Positions 46,306 to 55,816 are shown, counted from the stretch's first letter. The stretch is 64,000 bases of DNA from Paraclostridium tenue (GCF_039521565.1 NZ_BAAACP010000014.1:1-64000), one strand, 5' to 3'. Made by a program: numbers and translations. The notes: generated from the letters alone by a model not told the origin.

Positions 46306-48207
46306 ATGGGGAAAAATATTTATAAAATCATAACAATTGTAATTGTTGTTATATTATTTTCGACTATTGCTCTGAAAAAAGAGATTGATAAAAGTATAAA
46401 AATAGTTAATGAAAAGATAACTGAAACAATGAATGATACTATTGAAGAAGAAAAACCTAAAGAAGAAGTTAAGAAAAAAACTAAGTATACATCTTGGAAT
46501 TTAGGAGATTTATATAAAAGTAATTCTGAATGGGAAAAAAGTTTAAAAAGCTTTAGCAAAGGGACTAGAGAACTTAAAAATTATTTGGGGAAAGTCACTA
46601 AATCGTCTAAACATTTATTGTACGCATTAAATATAAAAGAGAATTTAGATTCAGAAATTGAAAAATTATATTCGTACATATCTTTAAATAAAGATATTAA
46701 TAAAAGATCATATGAATTTAATAGTATGGAGAAAAAACTAGATGAAATATATAAAGGATATAGCTCTATTTGCTCTGATTTAGAATTAGAAATATTAAAG
46801 CTTTCAGATAAGGAATTTAAGGATATTACAAAAAATAAAAAAATATCGGGTAAGTACAAAATATATTTAAGTGATATAAGGAGAAATAAAAAACACTACC
46901 TTAAGGCTAATGAAGAGGAATTATTAAATGGGGTAAGTGATATTTCAACATTGCCTAAAGATGTATATGAACTTTTTGTAAATATGGATAAAAAATCATC
47001 ATTAAATCCATCACAATATTCTTTGGCACTAGAAAGTGAAGATAGAGAAACGAGAAAAAAAGCTTTTGAAAGTGAATCTTTATTATACAATGACAATATA
47101 AATATGTTATCAGGGTTATTTATAGGTCAGGTCAAAAAAAATATATTTTATTCAAATGCTAGAGGATATAAAAGCTCAAGAGAGATGTATATGTCAGGTG
47201 ATAATATAGATACTAAAGTTTATGATGAATTAATAAGTACAGTTAATAAAAACTTAAAAACATTGCATAAATACGTTAGTTTAAGGAAAAAAGTTTTAAA
47301 TTTAGATAAGGTGTGCTCATATGATATGTATACACCGATAGTAAATCCTGTAGATGAAAATATTTCATATGACAAGGCTCAAGGCATGATATATTCTGCT
47401 TTAAACCCATTAGGGAAAGAGTATGGAGATGTGATTTATAAAGCTTTTAATGAAAGATGGATAGATGTTTATTCAAATGATAATAAAGTTAGTGGAGCAT
47501 ATTGTTTATCATTATATGATACTCATCCATATATACTGACTAATTATAGTGGGAATTTGGATTCGGTATCTACTTTAGCACATGAGTTAGGACATGCGGT
47601 TTATGGATACATGAGTGCTAAAAATCAGAATTACTTAAACTCAAAACCTAGTATATTTACACATGAAGTTGCATCTATAACAAATGAGTCGTTACTTTAT
47701 GAGATGTTAATAAAAAATTCTCAAAATGATAAAGAAAAAGCTTATTATATAACTCAATATTTAGATTTAATAAAAAATACATTATTTGTACAAACTATGT
47801 ATGCAGAATTTGAGAATCAAATACATTCTAAATTAGAAAAAAAAGAAACTGTGAATGTTTTAGTATTAAATGATATATGGGGTGATTTATTAAAAAAATA
47901 CTATGGAGAAGATTTTAATGTAGATCAATTGTCAAAGGTAGGTTGGTCAAAGATACCACATTTCTATAATAGTTTTTATGTATATAAGTACGCTACGGGT
48001 TGTAGTGCAGCTATAGCATTTTCACAAGATATATTAAGTAATGGAGCTGATAATTACTTAGATTTTCTTAAAAAAGGAGGGTCAAATTACCCTATAGAGT
48101 TACTAAAAGAAAGTGGTATAAATTTATATAGTAAGAAGCCGATAGAAAAAACGACAGATAAATTTAATAAGCTAGTTATGGAATTAGAAAGATTATTAGA
48201 AAATTAA
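46306..48207 (+). CDS. Membrane-anchored M3 oligoendopeptidase F
   Basis: Zinc metallopeptidase of the M3B (PepF) family. The zinc motif HELGH is at residues 426-430, and the third ligand Glu lies in the THEVASITNE segment near 454. The PepF core runs from about residue 70 to the end. Unlike the usual cytosolic PepF of about 600 aa, this one begins with a hydrophobic anchor (about residues 5-24) and a Glu/Lys-rich linker, so the catalytic domain probably sits outside the membrane. ATG 46306 is chosen because AAAGGATGG lies just before it. A GTG at 46288 has no SD. Confidence 0.87.
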   Translation: MGKNIYKIITIVIVVILFSTIALKKEIDKSIKIVNEKITETMNDTIEEEKPKEEVKKKTKYTSWNLGDLYKSNSEWEKSLKSFSKGTRELKNYLGKVTKSSKHLLYALNIKENLDSEIEKLYSYISLNKDINKRSYEFNSMEKKLDEIYKGYSSICSDLELEILKLSDKEFKDITKNKKISGKYKIYLSDIRRNKKHYLKANEEELLNGVSDISTLPKDVYELFVNMDKKSSLNPSQYSLALESEDRETRKKAFESESLLYNDNINMLSGLFIGQVKKNIFYSNARGYKSSREMYMSGDNIDTKVYDELISTVNKNLKTLHKYVSLRKKVLNLDKVCSYDMYTPIVNPVDENISYDKAQGMIYSALNPLGKEYGDVIYKAFNERWIDVYSNDNKVSGAYCLSLYDTHPYILTNYSGNLDSVSTLAHELGHAVYGYMSAKNQNYLNSKPSIFTHEVASITNESLLYEMLIKNSQNDKEKAYYITQYLDLIKNTLFVQTMYAEFENQIHSKLEKKETVNVLVLNDIWGDLLKKYYGEDFNVDQLSKVGWSKIPHFYNSFYVYKYATGCSAAIAFSQDILSNGADNYLDFLKKGGSNYPIELLKESGINLYSKKPIEKTTDKFNKLVMELERLLEN

Positions 48208-48243
48208 CAATAGAAGGAATTTATAAATAGTGGTAGAATATAT

Positions 48244-48272
48244 TAAGGGCCCTTACAGAGAAGGGCTTTTAA
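48244..48272 (+). terminator. Rho-independent terminator
   Basis: AAGGGCCCTT pairs with AAGGGCTTTT (with G-T pairs) around ACAGAG. The T tract is part of the stem. Confidence 0.7.
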
Positions 48273-48338
48273 TATTGAAATCTGCTGTGTAATATACGAA
48301 TAAAAATATATAATGTAAATTATTAATGAGGTGATAGC

Positions 48339-48449
48339 ATGGCAAAGGTTAATGATAAAAAAACTACTAGAGTGATAGCTTTAGCTATTATAGGAACGTT
48401 AGTACTTTCTAGTGTTGCTAGTGTAGTAAGTTTATTTATAGGAATGTAA
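48339..48449 (+). CDS. Small single-pass membrane protein (36 aa)
   Basis: A 36-codon gene: basic N-terminus (MAKVNDKKTTR), then one hydrophobic helix (about residues 12-35) ending in FIGM. It has a well-placed GAGGTGAT SD and a TAA stop at 48447, and the next gene follows after 20 nt. Size and layout resemble the small Firmicute membrane proteins of the DUF4044/Prli42 group, but sequence similarity cannot be confirmed by eye. Confidence 0.65.
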   Translation: MAKVNDKKTTRVIALAIIGTLVLSSVASVVSLFIGM

Positions 48450-48469
48450 ATTTAAGGAGGTATGATAGT

Positions 48470-49117
48470 ATGAAACTATTTATAGATACTGCAAATGTAG
48501 ATGAAATAAAAGAAATCAACTCATGGGGAGTTATAGATGGAGTAACAACAAATCCATCTTTAATAGCAAAAGAAGGTAGAGTTTTTGAAAATGTAGTAAA
48601 GGAAATAACAGAAATAGTAGATGGCCCTATATCTGCAGAAGTCATTTCTATGGACAGTGAAGGAATGATAAAAGAAGGTGAAGAATTAAGTAAAATACAT
48701 AAAAATATAGTTATAAAAATACCTATGTGTGCAGAAGGATTAAAAGCTGTAGCAGCTTTATCAAAAAAAGGTATAAAAACTAATGTAACTTTAATATTCT
48801 CAGCAAATCAAGCTTTACTTGCAGCTAAAGCTGGAGCTTCATATGTAAGTCCTTTTGTTGGAAGATTAGATGATATAGGACAAGAAGGAATAATGTTAAT
48901 AGAAGAAGTTGCTGAAATATTCAATATACATGGTATAGAAACAGAAATAATATCAGCTAGTATAAGACATCCTCAACATGTTTTAACATCAGCTAAAGCT
49001 GGAGCTGATATATCTACTATTCCATATAAAGTATTTAAGCAAATGTTAGGTCATCCTATGACAGATATAGGTATAGATAAATTCTTAAAAGATTGGGAAA
49101 GTGTACCTAAAAACTAA
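48470..49117 (+). CDS. Transaldolase/fructose-6-phosphate aldolase family
   Basis: TIM-barrel Schiff-base aldolase of 215 aa, the short TalC/FSA type. It opens with KLFIDTANVDEIKE. The Schiff-base lysine is in VIKIPMC (about residue 84), and GVTTNPSL (about 24-31) and ASIRHPQHV (about 163-171) are family motifs. It probably acts as transaldolase in the non-oxidative pentose phosphate pathway. It is followed by a strong terminator. Confidence 0.92.
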   Translation: MKLFIDTANVDEIKEINSWGVIDGVTTNPSLIAKEGRVFENVVKEITEIVDGPISAEVISMDSEGMIKEGEELSKIHKNIVIKIPMCAEGLKAVAALSKKGIKTNVTLIFSANQALLAAKAGASYVSPFVGRLDDIGQEGIMLIEEVAEIFNIHGIETEIISASIRHPQHVLTSAKAGADISTIPYKVFKQMLGHPMTDIGIDKFLKDWESVPKN

Positions 49118-49155
49118 TAAAAAAGACGATAATTTACGAATTATCGTCTTTTTTA
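49118..49155 (+). terminator. Rho-independent terminator
   Basis: AAAAAGACGATAATT pairs with AATTATCGTCTTTTT around TACG. Confidence 0.95.
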
Positions 49156-49274
49156 TGCTTATAAAAATCTATATAGTATACTAATTATTATTTTGATGTC
49201 TATAAATATTTACTATTTATTAAATGTGATATATAATTTTATTAAAGATTAACGAATTAGGGGAGATGAATTTT

Positions 49275-50273
49275 ATGGACAGAAATTTAGCATTGGAGTT
49301 AGTTAGAGTTACAGAAGCAGCAGCTTTAGTTTCTTCGCAGTTTATGGGTAGAGGTGATAAAAACGGTGCAGATGGTGCAGCTGTAGAAGCTATGAGACGA
49401 GCATTTGAAACTGTGAAGATAGATGGTGAAGTTGTAATAGGAGAAGGTGAATTGGATGAAGCTCCTATGCTATATATAGGTGAAAAAGTTGGTATGGCAA
49501 CTGAAGACAGTATGAAAGTTGATATAGCAGTAGATCCTTTAGATGGTACTACATTAATAGCAAAAGGACTACCTAATGTTATATCTGTAATAGCTATGGG
49601 TAAAAAAGGAAGTTTACTTAAAGCCCCTGATACATATATGAAAAAGATTATAGTTGGTCCTAAGGCAAAAGGATGTATAGATTTAAATGCAAGTGTTGAA
49701 GAAAACATAAAAAACGTTGCAAAAGCATTAAACAAAAAAACTACAGAAATGACTATAACAGTACAAGATAGACAAAGACATAATTACATATTTGAAGCAG
49801 CTAGAAAACTTGGTACTAGAATAAAAATGTTTGGAGATGGAGATGTTGCTGCAGGAATAGCAACTTGCTTTGATGATACTGGTATAGATATGCTTATGGG
49901 AATAGGTGGAGGACCTGAAGGTGTTATAACGGCAGCTGCTATAAAATGTATGGGTGGAGATATGCAAGCTCAGATATATCCTTTAAGTGATTCAGAGAGA
50001 GTAAGATGTCATGAAATGGGATTAACAGATGCTGATATAGATAAGGTATTATCACTAGAAGATTTAGCAAAAGGCGATGAACTTTTCTTCGCTGCTACTG
50101 GTATAACTGATGGAGATTTATTAAAAGGAGTTGTTAGTTTAGGAAATGATAGATTAACAACTAACTCGGTTGTGATGAGAGCAAAAACAGGAACTATAAG
50201 ATTTGTTGATGCTATACATTCAGTAGATAAAAATGATATATTAACGGATTTAATGGGTAAATATAGTAGATAG
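49275..50273 (+). CDS. glpX: Class II fructose-1,6-bisphosphatase GlpX
   Basis: Gluconeogenic phosphatase that removes the 1-phosphate from fructose-1,6-bisphosphate. Metal-binding motifs are GEGELDEAPML (about residues 56-66) and DPLDGTT (about 84-90). GGGPEGVIT (about 183-191) is also conserved. Length is 332 aa from ATG 49275. An ATG at 49266 touches the GGGGAG SD and is unlikely to be used. It lies between transaldolase and rho, a grouping also seen in other Clostridia. Confidence 0.94.
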   Translation: MDRNLALELVRVTEAAALVSSQFMGRGDKNGADGAAVEAMRRAFETVKIDGEVVIGEGELDEAPMLYIGEKVGMATEDSMKVDIAVDPLDGTTLIAKGLPNVISVIAMGKKGSLLKAPDTYMKKIIVGPKAKGCIDLNASVEENIKNVAKALNKKTTEMTITVQDRQRHNYIFEAARKLGTRIKMFGDGDVAAGIATCFDDTGIDMLMGIGGGPEGVITAAAIKCMGGDMQAQIYPLSDSERVRCHEMGLTDADIDKVLSLEDLAKGDELFFAATGITDGDLLKGVVSLGNDRLTTNSVVMRAKTGTIRFVDAIHSVDKNDILTDLMGKYSR

Positions 50274-50282
50274 AATTATCAT

Positions 50283-50322
50283 AAAAATAAAACTATTTTG
50301 TATGAGTAGTTTTATTTTTTTA
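50283..50322 (+). terminator. AT-rich terminator
   Basis: AAATAAAACTA pairs with TAGTTTTATTT, followed by TTTT. Confidence 0.65.
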
Positions 50323-50326
50323 TTTA

Positions 50327-50356
50327 TTGACCATAATGCATAAATAGTGATAATAT
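50327..50356 (+). promoter_or_regulatory. Possible sigma-A promoter of rho
   Basis: TTGACC (50327-50332), an 18-bp spacer and TAATAT (50351-50356). It leaves a leader of about 95 nt before the rho start. Confidence 0.4.
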
Positions 50357-50456
50357 TAAAGTTAATTATTTAGTACAAATACTGGAAACTTTTCATTTGC
50401 ACGCCTTTAATTTCCGAATAAAAACTGTAATTGTATTATGGAATAGGAGGGTTTTT

Positions 50457-51908
50457 TTGAATATAAAAGATATGAATTTAGATAATTTAAAAGATATGAC
50501 TCTAGTGCAATTAAAAGAATTAGCTAAGGAACTAGGGATTAAGTCTATAAGTAAGTATAAAAAGAATGAGTTAATACAAATAATAAGCGAGTATAAAAAT
50601 AAAAATATGATAGATAATAATAAAGAAGCAGAAAAACAAGAAGAAATTAAAAGTGAACAAAAACCTAGTGTAAATAAGCCAGAAAATAAAACCTATGAAA
50701 ATAGAAATCAAAGACACAATCAAAGCTTTAATAGAAATTCTTATAGTGTAAAAGAAGTTGATGAAGCTAAGATTGTAGATGAGTTTAACACGTCTAAAGA
50801 TGATGAAGTAATGGGAGTATTAGAAATATTACCAGATGGATTTGGTTTTTTAAGAGGACCTAACTACTTATCTACAGAACATGATGTATATGTGTCTCCA
50901 TCTCAAATCAGAAGATTTAATATGAAAACAGGAGATAAAGTCAAAGGTATAACTAGGCATCCAAAAAGTGGTGAAAAGTTTAGGGCATTATTATATGTAC
51001 AAAGAATAAATGATGAACATCCTGAAACAGCTACAAAAAGAAGAGCGTTTGAAACTCTTACACCTATATACCCAGAAGAAAAACTTAAATTAGAAAAATA
51101 TCAAAATGAAATATCTACAAGATTGATAGATTTAATATCTCCAATAGGTAAAGGACAAAGAGGATTAATTGTTGCTCCGCCTAAGGCTGGTAAAACTATA
51201 CTTTTAAAAAGTGTAGCAAATAGTATAGTTAAAAATCATCCTGAAGTAGAACTTATAGTCCTTCTTATAGATGAAAGACCAGAGGAAGTTACTGATATGC
51301 AAGAATCTATAGATGCTGATGTAATTTATTCTACATTTGACCAAGTTTCTAGTCATCATGTTAAAGTTGCGGAAATGGTTTTAAATAGAGCTCAAAGATT
51401 AGTTGAACATGGAAAAGATGTTGTGATATTATTAGATAGTATTACTAGACTTGCAAGAGCTTACAATTTAAGTATATCACCTACTGGAAGAACGTTATCT
51501 GGAGGTTTAGATCCAGGAGCTCTTCATGGACCAAAAAAATTCTTTGGTGCTGCTAGAAATATAAGACAAGGTGGATCACTTACAATATTAGCTACAGCTT
51601 TAGTTGAAACTGGTTCTAGAATGGATGATGTTATATTTGAAGAATTTAAAGGAACAGGTAATATGGAACTTCATCTAGATAGAAAATTAGCTGAAAAGAG
51701 AGTATTCCCAGCTGTTGATATATATAAATCTGGTACTAGAAGAGAAGATTTATTATTAACAGAAGAAGAAAAAGCTGCACTTTGGAAATTAAGAAAAGAA
51801 ATGAGTAATAATTCAGTTTATGAAGTTACTGATAAAGTATTAGAAATACTAAGAAGAACTAAAGATAATGACGCGTTTATAAAGTATGTAAAAGAGGCTT
51901 TAAACTAA
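50457..51908 (+). CDS. rho: Transcription termination factor Rho
   Basis: RNA-dependent hexameric ATPase. The Rho N-terminal domain (about residues 12-45, MTLVQLKELAKELGIKSISK) is followed by an Asn/Lys/Glu-rich insert (about 50-95), the cold-shock RNA-binding domain (GVLEILPDGFGFLRG, about 120-134) and the ATPase core with Walker A APPKAGKT and Walker B VVILLDS. The TTG start at 50457 is 6 nt after AGGAGG and gives 483 aa. An earlier frame start at 50397 has no SD. Confidence 0.95.
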   Translation: MNIKDMNLDNLKDMTLVQLKELAKELGIKSISKYKKNELIQIISEYKNKNMIDNNKEAEKQEEIKSEQKPSVNKPENKTYENRNQRHNQSFNRNSYSVKEVDEAKIVDEFNTSKDDEVMGVLEILPDGFGFLRGPNYLSTEHDVYVSPSQIRRFNMKTGDKVKGITRHPKSGEKFRALLYVQRINDEHPETATKRRAFETLTPIYPEEKLKLEKYQNEISTRLIDLISPIGKGQRGLIVAPPKAGKTILLKSVANSIVKNHPEVELIVLLIDERPEEVTDMQESIDADVIYSTFDQVSSHHVKVAEMVLNRAQRLVEHGKDVVILLDSITRLARAYNLSISPTGRTLSGGLDPGALHGPKKFFGAARNIRQGGSLTILATALVETGSRMDDVIFEEFKGTGNMELHLDRKLAEKRVFPAVDIYKSGTRREDLLLTEEEKAALWKLRKEMSNNSVYEVTDKVLEILRRTKDNDAFIKYVKEALN

Positions 51909-51919
51909 TTAGAAAACTC

Positions 51920-51948
51920 TTGAACGCTAAATAATCTTATGTTATAAT
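51920..51948 (+). promoter_or_regulatory. Sigma-A promoter of rpmE
   Basis: TTGAAC (51920-51925), a 17-bp spacer and a perfect TATAAT (51943-51948). It lies about 74 nt before the rpmE start, just after rho. Confidence 0.75.
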
Positions 51949-52021
51949 GGTGTAGTTGAATGATGAAAAACGAAAAGTTAATATAATTAATTTCGAAAAG
52001 TAAGGAGAAGAGGTGACAAAT

Positions 52022-52222
52022 ATGCAAAAAGATATACAACCAAAATACCAAGAAGTTGAAGTACGTTGTGCTTGTGGTAACACATTCGTAGCAGGATCAA
52101 CTAAAGATGAAATAAAAGTTGAGATATGTTCAGAATGCCATCCTTTCTATACTGGAAAGCAAAAGAATATAGAAGCTGGTGGAAGAATCGACAAGTTCAA
52201 GAAGAGATTCAAAATCGACTAA
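52022..52222 (+). CDS. rpmE: Ribosomal protein L31, zinc-binding form
   Basis: A 66-aa 50S subunit protein. The CACG and CSEC motifs provide the four cysteines of the C+ (zinc-binding) L31 form, and the chain ends with the usual RIDKFKKRF. ATG 52022 follows AAGAGGTG. A GTG at 52013 is part of the SD region. It has its own sigma-A promoter and terminator. Confidence 0.96.
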   Translation: MQKDIQPKYQEVEVRCACGNTFVAGSTKDEIKVEICSECHPFYTGKQKNIEAGGRIDKFKKRFKID

Positions 52223-52232
52223 TAGTAAATAC

Positions 52233-52260
52233 GGAGTTGGCTTGCCAACTCCTATTTTAT
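52233..52260 (+). terminator. Rho-independent terminator
   Basis: GGAGTTGGC pairs with GCCAACTCC around TT, followed by TATTTTAT. Confidence 0.85.
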
Positions 52261-52279
52261 TTATATAGGAGGATTAAGG

Positions 52280-52855
52280 ATGTATAGACCTATTAATCAT
52301 GGATACATAGAAGTTGTTATAGGGCCTATGTATAGTGGAAAAAGCGAGGAACTTATAAGAAGGTTAAAAAGAGCTAAAATTGCAAAGCAAAATGTTGTTG
52401 TTTTTAAACCTGTTATAGATGATAGATATAGCAAGGAAGATGTAGTATCTCATAGTGGATACACTATAAATGCTATTCCTATAAAAGATTCATCTGAGAT
52501 TAACAAATATATAAATGAAGATACACAAGTTGTGGGGATAGATGAAGTACAATTTTTTGATGATAAAATAGTAGACATGGCTATTGAATTAGCTGATAAA
52601 GGAATAAGAGTTATAGCAGCAGGATTAGATATGGATTTTAAAGGGGAACCTTTTGGACCAACTCCAAGATTATTAGCAGTAGCAGAATTTGTAGATAAAA
52701 TACAAGCTATATGTTCTGTTTGCGGGCAACCGGCAACAAGATCTCAAAGACTTATAAATGGAGAGCCAGCTAAATATGATGAGCCGATAATTCAAGTTGG
52801 AGCTGTTGAAAGTTATGAAGCTAGATGTAGAAAGTGTCATGTAGTCAAAAAATAA
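52280..52855 (+). CDS. tdk: Thymidine kinase
   Basis: Salvages thymidine to dTMP. Type II TK: P-loop GPMYSGKSEEL (about residues 15-25), DEVQFF (about 89-94) and the zinc-binding cysteines CSVCG and CRKCH near the C-terminus. Length 191 aa is normal. In many Firmicutes it sits with rpmE and prfA, as here. Confidence 0.95.
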   Translation: MYRPINHGYIEVVIGPMYSGKSEELIRRLKRAKIAKQNVVVFKPVIDDRYSKEDVVSHSGYTINAIPIKDSSEINKYINEDTQVVGIDEVQFFDDKIVDMAIELADKGIRVIAAGLDMDFKGEPFGPTPRLLAVAEFVDKIQAICSVCGQPATRSQRLINGEPAKYDEPIIQVGAVESYEARCRKCHVVKK

Positions 52856-52868
52856 TATTTAGATAGTA

Positions 52869-52893
52869 AACACCTTTTAGGTGTTTTTTCTTT
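52869..52893 (+). terminator. Rho-independent terminator
   Basis: AACACCT pairs with AGGTGTT around TTT, followed by TTTTC. Confidence 0.8.
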
Positions 52894-52942
52894 ATCTGTA
52901 TAGTAATATTATATATATGATATTATAAATTGAGGTGAAGAG

Positions 52943-53842
52943 ATGAAAAAACAAGCTGTGGGAGGCCAAGCTGTCATAGAAGGAGTTATGATGCAATCTA
53001 AGAATAAGAGGGCAATAGCTGTTAGAAAAAATGACGGTGAGATTATAGTAGAAAAAAAGAAAATAAAAAGCTGGATATCTGATAAAAATATAGATAAGAT
53101 CCCTTTTGTAAGAGGAGCTTTTATATTAATAGAAACAATGATAGAAGGTATAAAAAGTATGAATTTTTCGTCCGAATTTTTTTTAGAAGATGATGAAAGT
53201 GAAGAAGGGGCTTTTGATAGAATTATAAATAAAATATTTAAAGATAAAGCTGGTGATGTATTAATAATAATTGCTTTGATTTTAGGATTATCATTGGCCA
53301 CATTGTTATTTGTAATTACACCTACTATTATAGGAGGGTTATTTTCAAAATTAATAGAAAATAAATTAGCACTTAACTTAATAGAAGGTATCACCAGGCT
53401 ATGTATTTTATTTATTTATATAGCTTTAATATCAAGAAATAAAGATATTCAAAGAGTATTTGAATATCACGGCGCAGAACATAAATCTATTTATTGTTAT
53501 GAAAATGACTTGGAACTTACTGTAGAGAATGCTAGAAAATTTACTACATTACACCCTAGATGTGGAACTAATTTTTTATTTATTGTTATGTTTACATCTA
53601 TAATATTATTTTCATTTTTTGGATGGCCAAATCCTATAATAAGGATAATTATGAGAATTATATGTGTTCCTGTCGTAGCAGGAATTTCGTATGAAATTAT
53701 AAAATTGCTTGGGAAATATAATAATAAATTGACTAGATTTGTTGCTTATCCAGGTATGATGTTACAAAAATTTACTACTAAAGAACCAGATGATAAGCAA
53801 TTAGAAGTAGCGCTAAAAGCATTGAAAGCTGTTATAGAGTAA
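52943..53842 (+). CDS. DUF1385 (YqhQ-like) membrane protein
   Basis: A 299-aa protein of the DUF1385 family, whose function is not known to me. Conserved blocks are GGQAVIEGVMMQ (residues 6-17), FEYHGAEHKSIYCYE (about 173-187) and LHPRCGTNFLF (about 202-212). There are about four membrane helices between residues 110 and 265. The family is often next to prmC, prfA and rpmE in Firmicutes, as here (prmC follows after 14 nt). The conserved His and Cys residues suggest a metal site. Confidence 0.9.
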   Translation: MKKQAVGGQAVIEGVMMQSKNKRAIAVRKNDGEIIVEKKKIKSWISDKNIDKIPFVRGAFILIETMIEGIKSMNFSSEFFLEDDESEEGAFDRIINKIFKDKAGDVLIIIALILGLSLATLLFVITPTIIGGLFSKLIENKLALNLIEGITRLCILFIYIALISRNKDIQRVFEYHGAEHKSIYCYENDLELTVENARKFTTLHPRCGTNFLFIVMFTSIILFSFFGWPNPIIRIIMRIICVPVVAGISYEIIKLLGKYNNKLTRFVAYPGMMLQKFTTKEPDDKQLEVALKALKAVIE

Positions 53843-53856
53843 TAAAGGAGAAAAAT

Positions 53857-54708
53857 ATGACAATAAGAGAAATATTAATTAAATATATGGAAAAGCTATC
53901 AGATATAAGTGATACTCCAAAATTAGATACAGAAATCTTACTTCAAAAAGCTCTTGGAAATGTAGATAGGTTATATATACAATTAAATTTAGATAAAAAA
54001 CTTAATAATGAAGAGTTAGTTAATTTTAACAAAATGATGGAAGATAGATTGAATGGAAGACCAATAGCTTATATAGTTAATAACAGAGAGTTTATGGGAT
54101 TAGATTTTTATGTAGAAGAAGGAGTGTTAATTCCTAGACCGGACACAGAACCACTAGTAGAAGAGGTTATAGAACTTGCAAATAACAGGGAAAATTTATC
54201 AATAGTAGATATAGGAACTGGTTCAGGGGCTATAAGTGTCAGCTTAGCGAAATATATTAAAGGATGTCATATATATTCACTAGATATATCAGAGAAAGCT
54301 TTGAGTATAGGAAAACAAAATGCTGTAAGTAATGGAGTTGAAGATAAAATTGATTTTATAAAGTCTGATATATTTACAGGAATAGAGGATAAAGGTTTAA
54401 TGCTTGATATAATAGTTTCAAATCCTCCATATATAAGAAAAGAAGATATAAAAACTCTTCATACACAAGTTAAGGATTATGAACCGTATATAGCACTTGA
54501 AGGTGGAGAAGATGGATTAGATTTTTACAGAGCTATAACGGAGCAATCTGTAAATTACCTAAAGAAAGAAGGTATATTAGCTTTTGAAGTTGGTCATGAT
54601 CAAGCTAAAGATGTTTCTGACATTATGAGATCTTATGGATATGAGAAAATATACACTAAGAAAGATTTACAAGGAATTGATAGAGTTGTTATAGGTTTTA
54701 AACTATGA
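53857..54708 (+). CDS. prmC: Release factor glutamine methyltransferase PrmC
   Basis: Methylates the Gln of the GGQ motif in peptide-release factors. An N-terminal helical domain is followed by the SAM fold with DIGTGSGAISVSLA (about residues 118-131) and the catalytic NPPY (about 188-191). Length 283 aa is normal. The natural substrate gene, prfA, lies 43 nt downstream. Confidence 0.95.
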   Translation: MTIREILIKYMEKLSDISDTPKLDTEILLQKALGNVDRLYIQLNLDKKLNNEELVNFNKMMEDRLNGRPIAYIVNNREFMGLDFYVEEGVLIPRPDTEPLVEEVIELANNRENLSIVDIGTGSGAISVSLAKYIKGCHIYSLDISEKALSIGKQNAVSNGVEDKIDFIKSDIFTGIEDKGLMLDIIVSNPPYIRKEDIKTLHTQVKDYEPYIALEGGEDGLDFYRAITEQSVNYLKKEGILAFEVGHDQAKDVSDIMRSYGYEKIYTKKDLQGIDRVVIGFKL

Positions 54709-54751
54709 TATAATCAACTATTGATATGTTACAAATAAAGAGGTGAAAAGT

Positions 54752-55816
54752 ATGCTAAATAAATTAGAAGTACTAGAAGATAAATATAAAGAACTAAGCG
54801 AAAAAATAGCTGATCCGGAAATAATAAATGATCAAAAAGTTTGGCAAAAGTTTATAAAAGAACATGCTGAATTAGAACCAATAATAATGAAGTTCAGAGA
54901 ATACAAAGATGTAATGAATAGTATAGCGGAATCAAAATCTATTTTACAAGAAGAATCAGATGAAGAACTAAGAGAATTAGCTAAAATGGAATTATCAGAA
55001 ATGGAAGATAAAGTAGAGCCGATAGAAGCTGAATTAAAAATATTATTATTACCTAAGGACCCTAACGATGATAAAAACGTTATAGTTGAAATCAGAGGTG
55101 GAGCTGGAGGAGATGAAGCAGCTCTATTTGCTGGAGATTTATTTAGAATGTATTGTAGATATGCAGAAAGAAAGAGATGGAAAGTTGAGCTATTAAGTGC
55201 TAGTGAAACTGGTGTTGGTGGATACAAAGAAGTATCTTTCATGATAAAAGGTAAAGGTGCATACTCAGTTCTTAAATATGAATCAGGAGTTCACAGGGTT
55301 CAAAGAATACCATCTACTGAGTCTGGAGGAAGAATACATACATCAACTGCTACAGTTGCAGTATTACCAGAGGTAGAAGATGTTGAAGTAGAAATAAATC
55401 CAAATGACTTAAGAATAGATGTTTTCCGTTCTTCAGGAAATGGTGGACAAAGTGTTAACACTACTGACTCTGCAGTAAGGGTTACACATATACCAACAGG
55501 AGAAGTTGTATCTTGTCAAGATGGAAAATCTCAATTAAAAAATAAAGAACAAGCTTTAAAAATATTAAAAGCTAGATTATACGATAAAGCAGTAGCTGAA
55601 CAAAATAAAGAAATATCAGCAGAAAGAAAGAGTCAGGTTGGTACAGGGGATAGATCTGAAAGAATAAGAACTTACAATTTCCCACAAGGAAGAGTAAGTG
55701 ATCATAGAATAAACTTAACATTATATAAATTAGATGCATTCTTAGATGGAGATTTAACTGAAATGATAGATGCGCTAATAACTGTAGATCAAACTGAGAA
55801 AATGATGGCTTTATAA
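54752..55816 (+). CDS. prfA: Peptide chain release factor 1
   Basis: Terminates translation at UAA and UAG. The GGQ motif (SSGNGGQSVNT) is near residues 228-238, and the stop-codon recognition region has the PAT-type motif location near 185-190 (RIPSTESGGRIHTS). Length is 354 aa from ATG 54752, set by AAAGAGGTG. A GTG at 54743 lies in the SD. It is clustered with prmC, which modifies it. Confidence 0.95.
   Translation: MLNKLEVLEDKYKELSEKIADPEIINDQKVWQKFIKEHAELEPIIMKFREYKDVMNSIAESKSILQEESDEELRELAKMELSEMEDKVEPIEAELKILLLPKDPNDDKNVIVEIRGGAGGDEAALFAGDLFRMYCRYAERKRWKVELLSASETGVGGYKEVSFMIKGKGAYSVLKYESGVHRVQRIPSTESGGRIHTSTATVAVLPEVEDVEVEINPNDLRIDVFRSSGNGGQSVNTTDSAVRVTHIPTGEVVSCQDGKSQLKNKEQALKILKARLYDKAVAEQNKEISAERKSQVGTGDRSERIRTYNFPQGRVSDHRINLTLYKLDAFLDGDLTEMIDALITVDQTEKMMAL

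Noticed and set aside
50397..50456. Longer Rho N-terminus
   Set aside because: No SD upstream; AGGAGG directly before TTG 50457 and the Rho N-terminal domain start argue for the shorter form.
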